Numbered from the stretch's first letter, positions 26,380 through 33,641 are shown. The stretch: DNA of 64,000 bases from CAIWTU01 sp035686205 (GCA_035686205.1 DASRZQ010000119.1:31756-95755), one strand, 5' to 3'. Notes: a model not told the origin generated them from the sequence alone. Made by a program: numbers and translations.

Positions 26380-27123
26380 ATGCTTAAAATAAAGAACATC
26401 AATACTTTTTACGGCAAAGTCCATGCCCTTAAAAATGTCTCCCTTCATCTCAATGAAGGGGAGATCGTTACTCTGATAGGCGCCAACGGGGCAGGTAAAA
26501 CTACAGCCCTCAACTCGCTTTCCGCGATCACTCCGGTAAGAAGTGGCGAGATACTGTTTCGGGGAACCGCGGTACACAACCTTTCAGCAGACAAGATCGT
26601 GGAAATGGGCATATCCCAGGTTCCGGAGGGGAGGCAGATTTTCAAACCCCTGTCGGTCGAGGACAACCTGGAGCTGGGAGCCTACCTTCGTTATCGCAGG
26701 CGGGAGGGCAGGGGGCAGATAAAAATAGACATTGAAAAAGTTTATGCTCTTTTCCCCAGGTTGTTCGAACGACGCAAACAGATGGCTGGTACGCTTTCAG
26801 GCGGAGAGCAGCAAATGCTGGCCATTGGCCGGGCTCTCATGGCAAAGCCGGGAATTTTGCTTTTAGACGAACCTTCGATGGGACTTGCCCCTCTGGTAGT
26901 GAAGGAAATATTCAAGGTACTCGAAAAGCTTCGCAGGGAAAACGGAACAACAATTCTTCTTGTCGAGCAGAATGCCAAGGCCGCCCTGACGATAGCAGAC
27001 CGGGGTTATGTGCTTGAAACAGGTAAAGTGATACTTGAAGAAAAAGCATCAGAGTTGCTGGAAAACAAGGAAGTTCAAAGAGCGTATCTGGGCAAGGACA
27101 AAAAGGAAATCTGGGAAAGATAA
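26380..27123 (+). CDS. livF: Branched-chain-type ABC ATPase LivF
   Basis: A 247-residue ATPase with Walker A GANGAGKTTAL, Q-loop VPEGRQIF, signature TLSGGEQQMLAIGRAL, Walker B ILLLDEPSMGLAP and H-loop VEQNA. It is full length for LivF and partners LivG. Its stop is 17 bases before the second paaK, so the ligase is part of the same transcription unit, linking uptake directly to CoA activation. Confidence 0.93.
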   Translation: MLKIKNINTFYGKVHALKNVSLHLNEGEIVTLIGANGAGKTTALNSLSAITPVRSGEILFRGTAVHNLSADKIVEMGISQVPEGRQIFKPLSVEDNLELGAYLRYRRREGRGQIKIDIEKVYALFPRLFERRKQMAGTLSGGEQQMLAIGRALMAKPGILLLDEPSMGLAPLVVKEIFKVLEKLRRENGTTILLVEQNAKAALTIADRGYVLETGKVILEEKASELLENKEVQRAYLGKDKKEIWER

Positions 27124-27140
27124 TTCCGGAGAGGTACAGT

Positions 27141-28442
27141 ATGCAGATTTGGGATCCGACGTATGAATGCATGCCGCGGGAAGAACTTGAGCAACTTCAG
27201 TTGGAAAGGCTTCAGGCGACGTTGAACAGAGTTTATAAGACCGTAACCTGTTATCGAAAGAAATTTGATGAGGCAGGCATTGTCCCGGAAGAAATCAAAA
27301 CATTTAAGGATTTGGCCAAGCTTCCGTTTACGGCCAAAGAGGACCTTCGACTGAATTACCCGTATGGCATGTTTGCCGTGCCGCTGAGGGAGGTAGTCCG
27401 TATCCATTCTTCTTCCGGGACTACAGGCAAACCCACGGTCGTCGGCTATACGAAAAACGACATAAAATCCTGGGCAAATCTTGTTGCCAGGTTTATGACC
27501 GCGGCAGGAGTAACCCATGACGATGTTGTCCAGATCGCTTTCGGTTACGGACTTTTTACCGGAGCTTTCGGCTTGCATTACGGGGCCGAAGCCATCGGCG
27601 CTTCGGTTATACCCATGAGTTCGGGAAATACCGAAAAACAGATTATGATAATGCAGGACTACAGAACAACGGCGCTTGTCTGTACACCCAGCTACGCCAT
27701 CACGATGGCGAACCGCATGGAGCAGATGGGAATAGATCCCAAGAGCCTATCGCTGCGCGTGGGGCTTTTTGGCTCTGAACCCTGGTCCGAGGCCATGCGC
27801 AGGGAAATCGAAAACAGGCTCTTTATATCTGCGACCGACAACTACGGCCTTTCGGAAATCATCGGCCCGGGCGTTGCCGGCGAATGCCGTTACCGATGCG
27901 GTATGCATCTGTTCGAGGATGCGTTTATACCGGAGATCATTGATCCCGAAACCTGCGAAGTCCTTCCGCCTGGAAGCGTTGGAGAACTCGTACTTACGAC
28001 ACTTACTAAAGAAGCATTTCCAATGATCCGATACAGGACCCGCGACATCACCAGCCTCGATTATTCACCGTGCGAGTGCGGCAGAACACATGTTCGTATG
28101 AAAAAAACCATGGGGCGCACTGATGATATGCTTATCATCCGGGGAGTAAACATATTCCCGTCGCAGATAGAAGAGATCCTGTTTGATATAGAAGGCTGCG
28201 AGCCACATTATCAGCTTGTGCTTACAAATGAAGGCTCAATCGACTCGCTTGAAGTCCATGTTGAAGTCACGGAAAATATATTTTTCGATGAGATGAAAAA
28301 ACAGAGATCGTTCCTTGAGCTCATCGAAAAGCGTATTAAGTCGGCGCTTGGAATCAGTGTAACCGTCAAACTGGTGGAGCCTAAAAGCATGCCCAGACAC
28401 GAGGGAAAAGCCGTCAGAGTAATAGACAACCGGAATAAATAA
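27141..28442 (+). CDS. paaK: Phenylacetate--CoA ligase (second copy)
   Basis: A 433-residue paralogue of 19523-20827 with HSSSGTTGKPTVVGYT, SEPWSEAMR, YGLSEIIGPGVAGECRYRCGMH, IRYRTRDITSLDYSPCECGRTH and TMGRTDDMLIIRGVNIFPSQIE. It differs from the first copy in the substrate-proximal region, which suggests a different aryl acid. It is the last gene of the liv operon and lies 56 bases from the left dif-like site of the putative mobile element; the gene itself is intact. Confidence 0.92.
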   Translation: MQIWDPTYECMPREELEQLQLERLQATLNRVYKTVTCYRKKFDEAGIVPEEIKTFKDLAKLPFTAKEDLRLNYPYGMFAVPLREVVRIHSSSGTTGKPTVVGYTKNDIKSWANLVARFMTAAGVTHDDVVQIAFGYGLFTGAFGLHYGAEAIGASVIPMSSGNTEKQIMIMQDYRTTALVCTPSYAITMANRMEQMGIDPKSLSLRVGLFGSEPWSEAMRREIENRLFISATDNYGLSEIIGPGVAGECRYRCGMHLFEDAFIPEIIDPETCEVLPPGSVGELVLTTLTKEAFPMIRYRTRDITSLDYSPCECGRTHVRMKKTMGRTDDMLIIRGVNIFPSQIEEILFDIEGCEPHYQLVLTNEGSIDSLEVHVEVTENIFFDEMKKQRSFLELIEKRIKSALGISVTVKLVEPKSMPRHEGKAVRVIDNRNK

Positions 28443-28498
28443 CCTTGTTCAACGTGTGCTGCTGCGCCAATATGATTTCCGTTTAACAGATTTCTAAA

Positions 28499-28526
28499 AC
28501 GTCCGATAAGATATAGAATGTCTTGG
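28499..28526 (+). other. Left dif-like half-site
   Basis: XerC-side arm ACGTCCGATAA and centre GATATA match the right site almost exactly, but the other arm, GAATGTCTTGG, agrees at only 6 of 11 positions. An inverted partner of the XerC arm (TCGGACGT, 28604-28611) lies inside the element and could fold with it. Confidence 0.5.
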
Positions 28527-28625
28527 AATCTTTTAATGTGTAGCTCATACAACCCCCAATCCCGACTGTCACCGCTCGTTTGTCGGGCAAATAGCACCAT
28601 CTGTCGGACGTGTCAACGTCAAAAC

Positions 28626-28656
28626 CCCTAAAACCTTGAAAGGCGGGCTTTTAGGG
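28626..28656 (-). terminator. Hairpin at the end of the element's minus-strand genes
   Basis: Arms CCCTAAAA and TTTTAGGG with a 15-base loop, followed on the minus strand by GGGGTTTTG. The position just after the ORF98 stop suits an intrinsic terminator; the T-run is short. Confidence 0.4.
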
Positions 28657-28684
28657 TGTCGAAGTCAACTTTTCTTAGTGACTG

Positions 28685-28981
28685 TTAACCAGACCGCGAG
28701 AGAGTAGGGAAGACCGGCCCAGCTGGCAAGTCAAAGGCGCAACGCTTCGCTCTGTGCACTCGCAAGCTCGTAGGCGCACGAAAGGCCAAGCCGACGCGCA
28801 AGTACTGACAGACCCAGATAAGATAATCAAGCCTCGCAAATGGCCGCCAATACAACCCCCTCAACCGTTCGCGTAACACTGTTACGCTACCGGGGACCGG
28901 GTGGGGGGCTTCCGGCACTCGGGTCCCCCCCTTACCGGTCCCTTTCATGAGATTATACCTGTCCAATGTTACAATTTTCAC
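28685..28981 (-). CDS. Small basic protein of the element (ORF98)
   Basis: A 98-residue, Arg-rich protein of unknown function (starts VKIVTLDRYNLMKGTGKGG). The start is GTG in the GTGA overlap with the stop of the upstream gene, with a perfect AAGGAGG about 7 bases before it, so translation is well supported at least at the start. The middle has one hydrophobic stretch (LDYLIWVCQYLRVGLAF). Part of the coding DNA is a strong hairpin region, so the sequence may be under structural constraint, or the downstream half may not be genuinely coding. Confidence 0.45.
   Translation of the reverse strand: MKIVTLDRYNLMKGTGKGGTRVPEAPHPVPGSVTVLRERLRGLYWRPFARLDYLIWVCQYLRVGLAFRAPTSLRVHRAKRCAFDLPAGPVFPTLSRSG
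28871..28942. repeat. Hairpin cluster inside the element
   Basis: Two adjacent inverted repeats. GCGTAAC (28871-28877) pairs with GTTACGC (28881-28887) across 3 bases. GGGACCGG (28893-28900) pairs with CCGGTCCC (28935-28942), extended inside by a G6 run against a C7 run. Such stacked hairpins are typical of rolling-circle or ssDNA-phage origin and packaging regions; that role is inferred. Confidence 0.6.
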
Positions 28982-29361
28982 TTGTTCACCTCCTTGCGAA
29001 ATCTCCCCGCAGACCTCAAAGTGGTTGAGACAACCTCATAGCTTGCCCAAGGGTGAGAAACTGCCTTGAGAGCGAAATTTGTACGTTTGATTGATTCATT
29101 CGTGTCGAAACCTTGACGTTTGAAATCGTCGAAGAGAGTGCAGCACTTATCCCGGAAATCATCGTGTTTTTTAGCTACCAAATCCGGAGAATGAAGACAG
29201 CGGAAAGAGGAAGGCTCAGGACTGCCGGAAAAAAAGCGTATGACCAGATGACAGAGCACTTGCGAGACGGAGACACGCTCACGGACGGCGAAGTCTTGAA
29301 GCCGGTCAACCAGGTCAGCATGGATACGAAAGCTCACTTTTTGTTTAGGTGTATTAATCAT
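28978..29361 (-). CDS. Ribbon-helix-helix-type protein of the element
   Basis: A 127-residue protein. The N-terminal 50 residues (KQKVSFRIHADLVDRLQDFAVRE followed by RVSVSQVLCHLV) look like a ribbon-helix-helix DNA-binding fold: one beta strand and two helices. The remaining 75 residues are charged and end with SYEVVSTTLRSAGRFRKEV; no family is recognised. The ATG at 29361 has AAAGGAG 6 bases upstream, a much better start than 29433. It is probably the element's repressor or replication regulator, by analogy with small regulators of other mobile elements. It is translationally coupled to ORF98. Confidence 0.6.
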   Translation of the reverse strand: MINTPKQKVSFRIHADLVDRLQDFAVRERVSVSQVLCHLVIRFFSGSPEPSSFRCLHSPDLVAKKHDDFRDKCCTLFDDFKRQGFDTNESIKRTNFALKAVSHPWASYEVVSTTLRSAGRFRKEVNK

Positions 29362-29525
29362 TGGAACTCCTTTAAAAATAGCGTAAGTTATTGAATTTAG
29401 TAATGCAATTCCGTGAAACATTCCGTGAAACAAGTAATTTCAACTACTTAGCCCTGAAAAGGTTACCATTTCTCGTCCGTCGACCCCATGTTATATGAAT
29501 GGGGTCTTTCCTTGCCTGACCTTTT

Positions 29526-29553
29526 ACGTCCGATGAGATATATTATGTCAAGT
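29526..29553 (+). other. Candidate chromosomal dif site (XerCD recombination site)
   Basis: A 28-base site: XerC-side arm ACGTCCGATGA, centre GATATA, XerD-side arm TTATGTCAAGT. Against the B. subtilis dif as I remember it (ACTTCCTAGAA, TATATA, TTATGTAAACT), 21 of 28 positions agree, with 9 of 11 in the XerD arm, also close to E. coli TTATGTTAAAT. Strand polarity of nearby genes changes around it, as expected at a terminus. Confidence 0.55.
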
Positions 29554-29572
29554 ACGAGCCTTGACATAATAT
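29540..29572. repeat. Perfect 13-base inverted repeat at the dif-like site, with TGACAT repeats
   Basis: ATATTATGTCAAG (29540-29552), a 7-base spacer, and its exact complement (29560-29572). The left arm contains the XerD half of the dif-like site. TGACAT recurs at 29562, 29574 and 29587, a 12-13 base period, like operator or iteron repeats. Confidence 0.65.
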
Positions 29573-30097
29573 CTGACATTAATAACTGACATATTTGTTA
29601 TTATTTGTTGCGCCAGGTAACCTCGAGGGCCTCATGCTAAAACGTCTTTCAAATTTTCGTTTTGAAGCCTTTTTGCATTTTGCCCAAGGGTAACCCCTTC
29701 TGGAAACTTTTGTTAACAGCAAAATTCCCGGACTGAAAATTTATTTCTTTACTCCTTGATGTCATCACGACCGTTCTTCCACCTCAACCACGCTGGATCC
29801 TTCCTGTTTTCCTCAACGAGATATCTCCAGTCTTTCACCCCTCAAACTGTATACCAAACCCTACAAATTCGGATTGGAGTCGGTCAGTTGACCATTTCTT
29901 CTGCTGGTCTGAATCTTATTTATTATCAATCCTCTACCTCATATCCAAGCGTATAGATCTCAACTCGGAGGCAATTTTAATATTTCTTCATCGCGATATA
30001 CTTAATAAATAATGGACATCAAAGGAGAACCGGGAAATCCGTATAAGTAGAATGGAAAGTGATGCAAAAAAACAGGAAGAGACGTTCTCCGCACAAG
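29573..30097. other. 525-base non-coding stretch right of the dif-like site
   Basis: AT-rich, with no recognisable gene. It has a small palindrome AAGGGGTAACCCCTT near 29685-29700 and an open frame at 29756-29956 of 66 residues without homology, start signal or domain. It may be decayed sequence near the terminus. Confidence 0.5.
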
Positions 30098-30817
30098 CTA
30101 CTCTTGAAAATTCTCGATTGTTTTAACCAATTCAACTATCTTCGCGACCACACGTTCGTGTAACAATCTTCCCTTGGCGGCGCTCGCTTTCGTTGGATTG
30201 CCCCAGATTCCATTCTTCCAGAATTTTCTTTTATTCCTGACCAGTATGCCGATTGGAAACTGGGGATATTCCTCTTCGCCTGAACCTTTAACCAGTTGCG
30301 GATGGGAATACATTATTCGCGATGTCTCAATTTCCCCGGCATGACCGTCTCCCTCGGTTTCAATGATTCCCCTACCCTCCCGCTTTGCGATCTCATATTC
30401 GGTAACCACGGCGATCCTGATATCCGAAAATTCGGCGATAAGCTCTTCCCCTGCGTCCTGTAATGCCAATCGATGGCTGCCTCCGGCATGTCCGGTAAGA
30501 ATAATGTGATTCCGCAGCCCGTGGGAGTAAAGCGCGCGTACTATATCTTTTGCCAGAAGTTTCAGCGTTGCGGCTGAAATGGAAATTGTTCCGGGATGAC
30601 ATGAAGTTGAACGGCAGTTGCCGTAATGAACAGGAGGGGCCACAAATAAAGGAATTAGTTTTGAAGCGCTTTTCCCCACTTCATACGCCTGGATGGTGTC
30701 CGTTGAAAAAGGAAGGTGGTAGCCGTGCTCTTCAACCGAGCCAAAGGGAATCAGCACGGTTCGGCATGTTTTCAACCCTTCCTCGAATTCACCCATGGTC
30801 ATATCTTCAATAATCAT
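30098..30817 (-). CDS. Creatininase-family amidohydrolase
   Basis: A 239-residue protein with the family's metal ligands in GSVEEHGYHLPFSTDT (Glu, His, Asp), a glycine loop GHAGGSHRLAL (usually GHGGN), and DGHAGEIETS with the conserved Glu. The family hydrolyses cyclic amides and includes creatininase, MftE and the archaeal formamidopyrimidine deformylase ArfB. It follows queE by 35 bases on the same strand, so a pterin or deazapurine-related substrate is possible but unproven. AAAGGGA precedes the ATG. Confidence 0.82.
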   Translation of the reverse strand: MIIEDMTMGEFEEGLKTCRTVLIPFGSVEEHGYHLPFSTDTIQAYEVGKSASKLIPLFVAPPVHYGNCRSTSCHPGTISISAATLKLLAKDIVRALYSHGLRNHIILTGHAGGSHRLALQDAGEELIAEFSDIRIAVVTEYEIAKREGRGIIETEGDGHAGEIETSRIMYSHPQLVKGSGEEEYPQFPIGILVRNKRKFWKNGIWGNPTKASAAKGRLLHERVVAKIVELVKTIENFQE

Positions 30818-30852
30818 GATTTTCCCTTTGTGAGCGCATGGAAATTGTATAC

Positions 30853-31626
30853 TCAGAGAAATCCCGAGAATATGTGTGTTTGCGGGATTATTCTTGTCTC
30901 ATCGAGAAGATTGCCGGCTATTTCCTGGAACTCAAGCATTCGAACGGCCTTGATTCCCAATGTCCTTTCATTCAAAGTCCTGGGTTGCAAAATAAGGGGA
31001 ATTTTCCTGTCCACTGACGAGATAATTTCACACGCCCTGACAATTTCCCACTCCTGCGTTCCTTCATCTATAACTATTTTAACGAAAACGTTTTTCCGCG
31101 CCGCAATTTGCATAAATAACCGGTGCTCCTCCCAGAACCCTGAATGCCCTGATACGGAAGGAAGCTTGATATCCATACCGATTAAATCCAGATGGTTAAT
31201 AATTTCACGCAAAGAGTCATGGAGAACCCCATTGGTTTCGAGATAGACTGGTAAAATACTCCTAAGCTCAGGAACCCACTCCTTTAATGCCCTGACCTGC
31301 AACAGCGGCTCGCCGCCCGTGAGACTAATCGAATGATGAACACAAGGCCAGTCTTCTTGCCAATTTTTGAAAACATTAAGGACATCTTCAATCGACACAG
31401 GATTGCCAACTTTGTAAAAGTCCTGTCTGCCGGGAGTTCTCTCAACGGAACAAAACTCAGGGACATGGATATTTACAGCCGCCGCAGTATCGCAATACGC
31501 GCAATCTAGGTTGCATCCGTGAAAACGAATAAAAACCTGCCTCAACCCTACAAGCAGTCCCTCTCCCTGAATGGAAGAAAAAATTTCAACAAGGTTGGAC
31601 TTATATTTTTTCGTAGTAGCTTGCAC
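30853..31626 (-). CDS. queE: 7-carboxy-7-deazaguanine synthase
   Basis: A radical SAM enzyme of about 257 residues with EIFSSIQGEGLLVGLRQVFIRF (substrate region), the cluster CNLDCAYCDT and SLTGGEPLL. It rearranges 6-carboxytetrahydropterin to CDG, the second deazapurine step of queuosine synthesis. The frame has no ATG near the start: GTG 31626 or TTG 31632, both inside the end of queD, are the candidates. Overlap with queD shows co-translation. queC is not in the window. Confidence 0.9.
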   Translation of the reverse strand: MQATTKKYKSNLVEIFSSIQGEGLLVGLRQVFIRFHGCNLDCAYCDTAAAVNIHVPEFCSVERTPGRQDFYKVGNPVSIEDVLNVFKNWQEDWPCVHHSISLTGGEPLLQVRALKEWVPELRSILPVYLETNGVLHDSLREIINHLDLIGMDIKLPSVSGHSGFWEEHRLFMQIAARKNVFVKIVIDEGTQEWEIVRACEIISSVDRKIPLILQPRTLNERTLGIKAVRMLEFQEIAGNLLDETRIIPQTHIFSGFL

Positions 31627-31975
31627 TGGCAAAATCGGATTCCCAAACAGTGATCATGTCAACTTTTAGATTTTCATTATTGATTATTTTTCCGAGTTCA
31701 TGAAAAAGGTATTGTGCAATATTTTCCGAAGACGGCGACAATCCGGAAAATGGCGGGAGTTCATTCAGATATTTATGGTCCAGTGTTTTAAGAAGCTTGC
31801 TTGTTTCGGCCTTCAATATCTTGAAGTCAACGCCTAAACCGGCTTTGTCAAGAGCCTGCGCCGTCACGGATACCTCGACCTTCCAATTGTGTCCATGCAG
31901 ATTTTCACACTCACCCTGATAATTTATAAGATTGTGAGCGGAAGCAAACGATGTGATTATTTTCAGTTTGTACAT
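31601..31975 (-). CDS. queD: 6-carboxytetrahydropterin synthase
   Basis: A 124-residue T-fold enzyme with the zinc ligands His14 (SFASAHNL), His27 and His29 (LHGHNW), catalytic Cys23, and later DFKILK and LDHKYLN. It converts dihydroneopterin triphosphate to 6-carboxytetrahydropterin in queuosine synthesis. It is the first gene of the queD-queE-creatininase operon. A GAGG site lies upstream of the ATG. Confidence 0.94.
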   Translation of the reverse strand: MYKLKIITSFASAHNLINYQGECENLHGHNWKVEVSVTAQALDKAGLGVDFKILKAETSKLLKTLDHKYLNELPPFSGLSPSSENIAQYLFHELGKIINNENLKVDMITVWESDFASASYYEKI

Positions 31976-32011
31976 TTTTCCTCTTTTATTGAATGATTTC
32001 CAATTGATGCA

Positions 32012-32040
32012 ATACTATCACGTAAGCCCGTAAAAAGCAA
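32012..32040 (-). promoter_or_regulatory. Possible sigma70 promoter of queD
   Basis: On the minus strand, TTGCTT (32040-32035), a 17-base spacer and TAGTAT (32017-32012), about 37 bases before the queD start. No preQ1 riboswitch was recognised in the short leader. Confidence 0.4.
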
Positions 32041-32148
32041 AATGTACTGATTTGTCCCTGTCTCATTGTTGCTGCATGCAAACGAATCATTTGTGTAAAA
32101 GCTCATAAGACAATGCCATAAACAAGACCTTAAAAACATGATTAATTC

Positions 32149-32177
32149 TTGAACAGAACTATTTTTTGGTCTATATT
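32149..32177 (+). promoter_or_regulatory. Sigma70-type promoter of the transglycosylase gene
   Basis: TTGAAC (32149-32154), a 17-base spacer and TATATT (32172-32177), about 42 bases before the ATG. Confidence 0.5.
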
Positions 32178-32218
32178 TTGAAAGCGTTTATTGTTATTGC
32201 AAATTCCAGGAGGGATTC

Positions 32219-32824
32219 ATGGTCGGGAGATTGGTCCTGGGGCTTCTTCTCGCCTTTTTTTCCATTTTCGATGTTCATAAGGCAATTGCTGATATTTACA
32301 AATTTGTTGATGAAGAGGGTGTCGCACACTTTACGGATGCTCCGACGGATCGCCGATTCAAGATCTTCATGAAAGATATCAAGAAGGACAAAAAGCTTCG
32401 AACAACTTTCAAGCTGGCCGGTTGCGGAAGAAACCCGGAAGAATTCGAACCCATCATAAATTCCCTGTCAGCTGAATACGGAGTCGACAAATCACTTATA
32501 AAAGCAGTAATACATGCCGAATCCGGATACAACCCGAATGCGGTTTCACCAAAAGGAGCATCGGGACTTATGCAGTTGATGCCGAAGACGGCCAAGGACC
32601 TGAAAGTGTGCAATACTTTTGATCCCCAGGAAAATATCCGCGGAGGCGTCAGGTATCTCCGTTTTCTTCTTGATACTTTCAGAGGGGATGTATCTCTTGC
32701 CCTGGCGGCATATAATGCCGGATTGTCAAAGGTGTCGAAATATGGAGGCATCCCTCCGTATGAAGAAACGCAGAATTACGTTTCAAGGGTGTTGAACTAC
32801 CAAAAATCCTATCAGAACAATTAA
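32219..32824 (+). CDS. Lytic transglycosylase with N-terminal DUF4124
   Basis: A 201-residue secreted protein: signal peptide (about 1-24, ending AIA), a DUF4124-type segment (DIYKFVDEEGVAHFTDAP), then an SLT domain with catalytic Glu in IHAESGYNPNAVSPKGASGLMQLMP and the AAYNAG motif. It cleaves peptidoglycan glycan strands in the periplasm. GGAGGG precedes the ATG. pgsA follows 8 bases after the stop, so the two are probably co-transcribed. Confidence 0.92.
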   Translation: MVGRLVLGLLLAFFSIFDVHKAIADIYKFVDEEGVAHFTDAPTDRRFKIFMKDIKKDKKLRTTFKLAGCGRNPEEFEPIINSLSAEYGVDKSLIKAVIHAESGYNPNAVSPKGASGLMQLMPKTAKDLKVCNTFDPQENIRGGVRYLRFLLDTFRGDVSLALAAYNAGLSKVSKYGGIPPYEETQNYVSRVLNYQKSYQNN

Positions 32825-32832
32825 AGGTTCGC

Positions 32833-33426
32833 ATGTTTACAAATAGTAAAAACCCAATCCTCAATCTTCCCAACATTTTGACATTTTTCAGGATTTTAAT
32901 AATCCCGGCCCTTGTCGTTCTTTTGCTCTCACCTTCCAAAACCGCTGGTTTTCTTGCAACTTTGCTGTTTGCGTTAGCTTCGATAACAGACTGGCTTGAC
33001 GGCTACATTGCCAGAAGGATGGGGATTGTTACCATTTTTGGAAAGTTCCTTGATCCGATTGCCGACAAGCTGATCGTTGCTGCCGCTTTAATAATGCTAA
33101 TCCCATCCGGACGGGCGCCTGCATGGATGGTTCTGATAATCCTGAGCAGGGAGATTATTATAACGGGGCTGCGTAGTATCGCTTCCAGCGAAGGAATAGT
33201 CATTCCTGCCAGCGATCTGGGAAAATTCAAAACTATTTTTCAAATAGTAGCGATACTTTGTCTTTTGCTCCATTACGACTATTACTGGTTTTTTGGATTC
33301 AAGTCCCAATATCTGTATGTTAACATGCATAATGCAGGCATGTTCTATCTTTGGATAGCTACCTTAATAACAATATGGTCCGGCGCGGATTATCTGATTA
33401 AGTTCTTTAGAATAATTGCAAAATAA
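32833..33426 (+). CDS. pgsA: CDP-diacylglycerol--glycerol-3-phosphate 3-phosphatidyltransferase
   Basis: A 197-residue membrane enzyme with the CDP-alcohol phosphotransferase signature (DWLDGYIARRMG ... GKFLDPIADK) and about five hydrophobic segments. It makes phosphatidylglycerol phosphate. The N-terminus NLPNILTFFRI is typical of PgsA. It lies immediately downstream of the transglycosylase and ends before an intrinsic terminator. Confidence 0.94.
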   Translation: MFTNSKNPILNLPNILTFFRILIIPALVVLLLSPSKTAGFLATLLFALASITDWLDGYIARRMGIVTIFGKFLDPIADKLIVAAALIMLIPSGRAPAWMVLIILSREIIITGLRSIASSEGIVIPASDLGKFKTIFQIVAILCLLLHYDYYWFFGFKSQYLYVNMHNAGMFYLWIATLITIWSGADYLIKFFRIIAK

Positions 33427-33495
33427 TAGTTGCCCTGAAGGAATATTTCACCTGTCAGATTTTGTTTTATAATCAAATGCTAATCATGGAACCAG

Positions 33496-33534
33496 AGGAG
33501 AGCGGGATCATATTTTCGTTGTCTCCTTTTTTTT
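33496..33534 (+). terminator. Intrinsic terminator after pgsA
   Basis: Arms AGGAGA (33496-33501) and TCTCCT (33522-33527), followed by a run of eight T. The stem is short and the loop long (20 bases), so strength is uncertain. Confidence 0.5.
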
Positions 33535-33583
33535 ATCCGGAGAACATTTGTTGTAATGCCGAAATTTCTTCTTATAAATTAAC

Positions 33584-33613
33584 TTGACATAAACAGCTAT
33601 GCGGACGGATAAT
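33584..33613 (+). promoter_or_regulatory. Sigma70-type promoter of nadB
   Basis: TTGACA (33584-33589), an 18-base spacer and GATAAT (33608-33613), about 28 bases before the nadB ATG. Confidence 0.6.
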
Positions 33614-33641
33614 TTTTCAAATATCATTTTTGGGGGAATTA

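Larger units (their letters stand above)
28499..29525. mobile_element. Putative Xer/dif-integrated mini-element
   Basis: The interval of about 1.03 kb lies between direct copies of ACGTCCGATAAGATATA (28499) and ACGTCCGATGAGATATA (29526), which differ at one base. It encodes two overlapping minus-strand genes, is rich in hairpins, and has no integrase of its own. One boundary is a near-complete dif; the other keeps only the XerC-side half. This fits an element that uses host XerC/XerD, such as filamentous phages and their satellites. It is far smaller than a full inovirus, so it may be a satellite or a decayed remnant. No phage coat, assembly or replication protein is recognisable. Confidence 0.5.

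Noticed and set aside
28483..28548. 21-residue minus-strand frame (MSYTLKDSKTFY...) with GGGGG upstream
   Set aside because: Crosses the left dif-like half-site and is too short to judge; not called as a gene.
29482..29506. Hairpin GACCCCAT/ATGGGGTC as a terminator of the liv-paaK operon
   Set aside because: Strong 8-bp stem but a poor T-run, and it lies about 1 kb after paaK inside the element; probably belongs to the element's own control region.
29756..29956. 66-residue frame right of the dif-like site
   Set aside because: No recognisable domain or start signal; AT-rich spacer. Could be a relic but cannot be supported.
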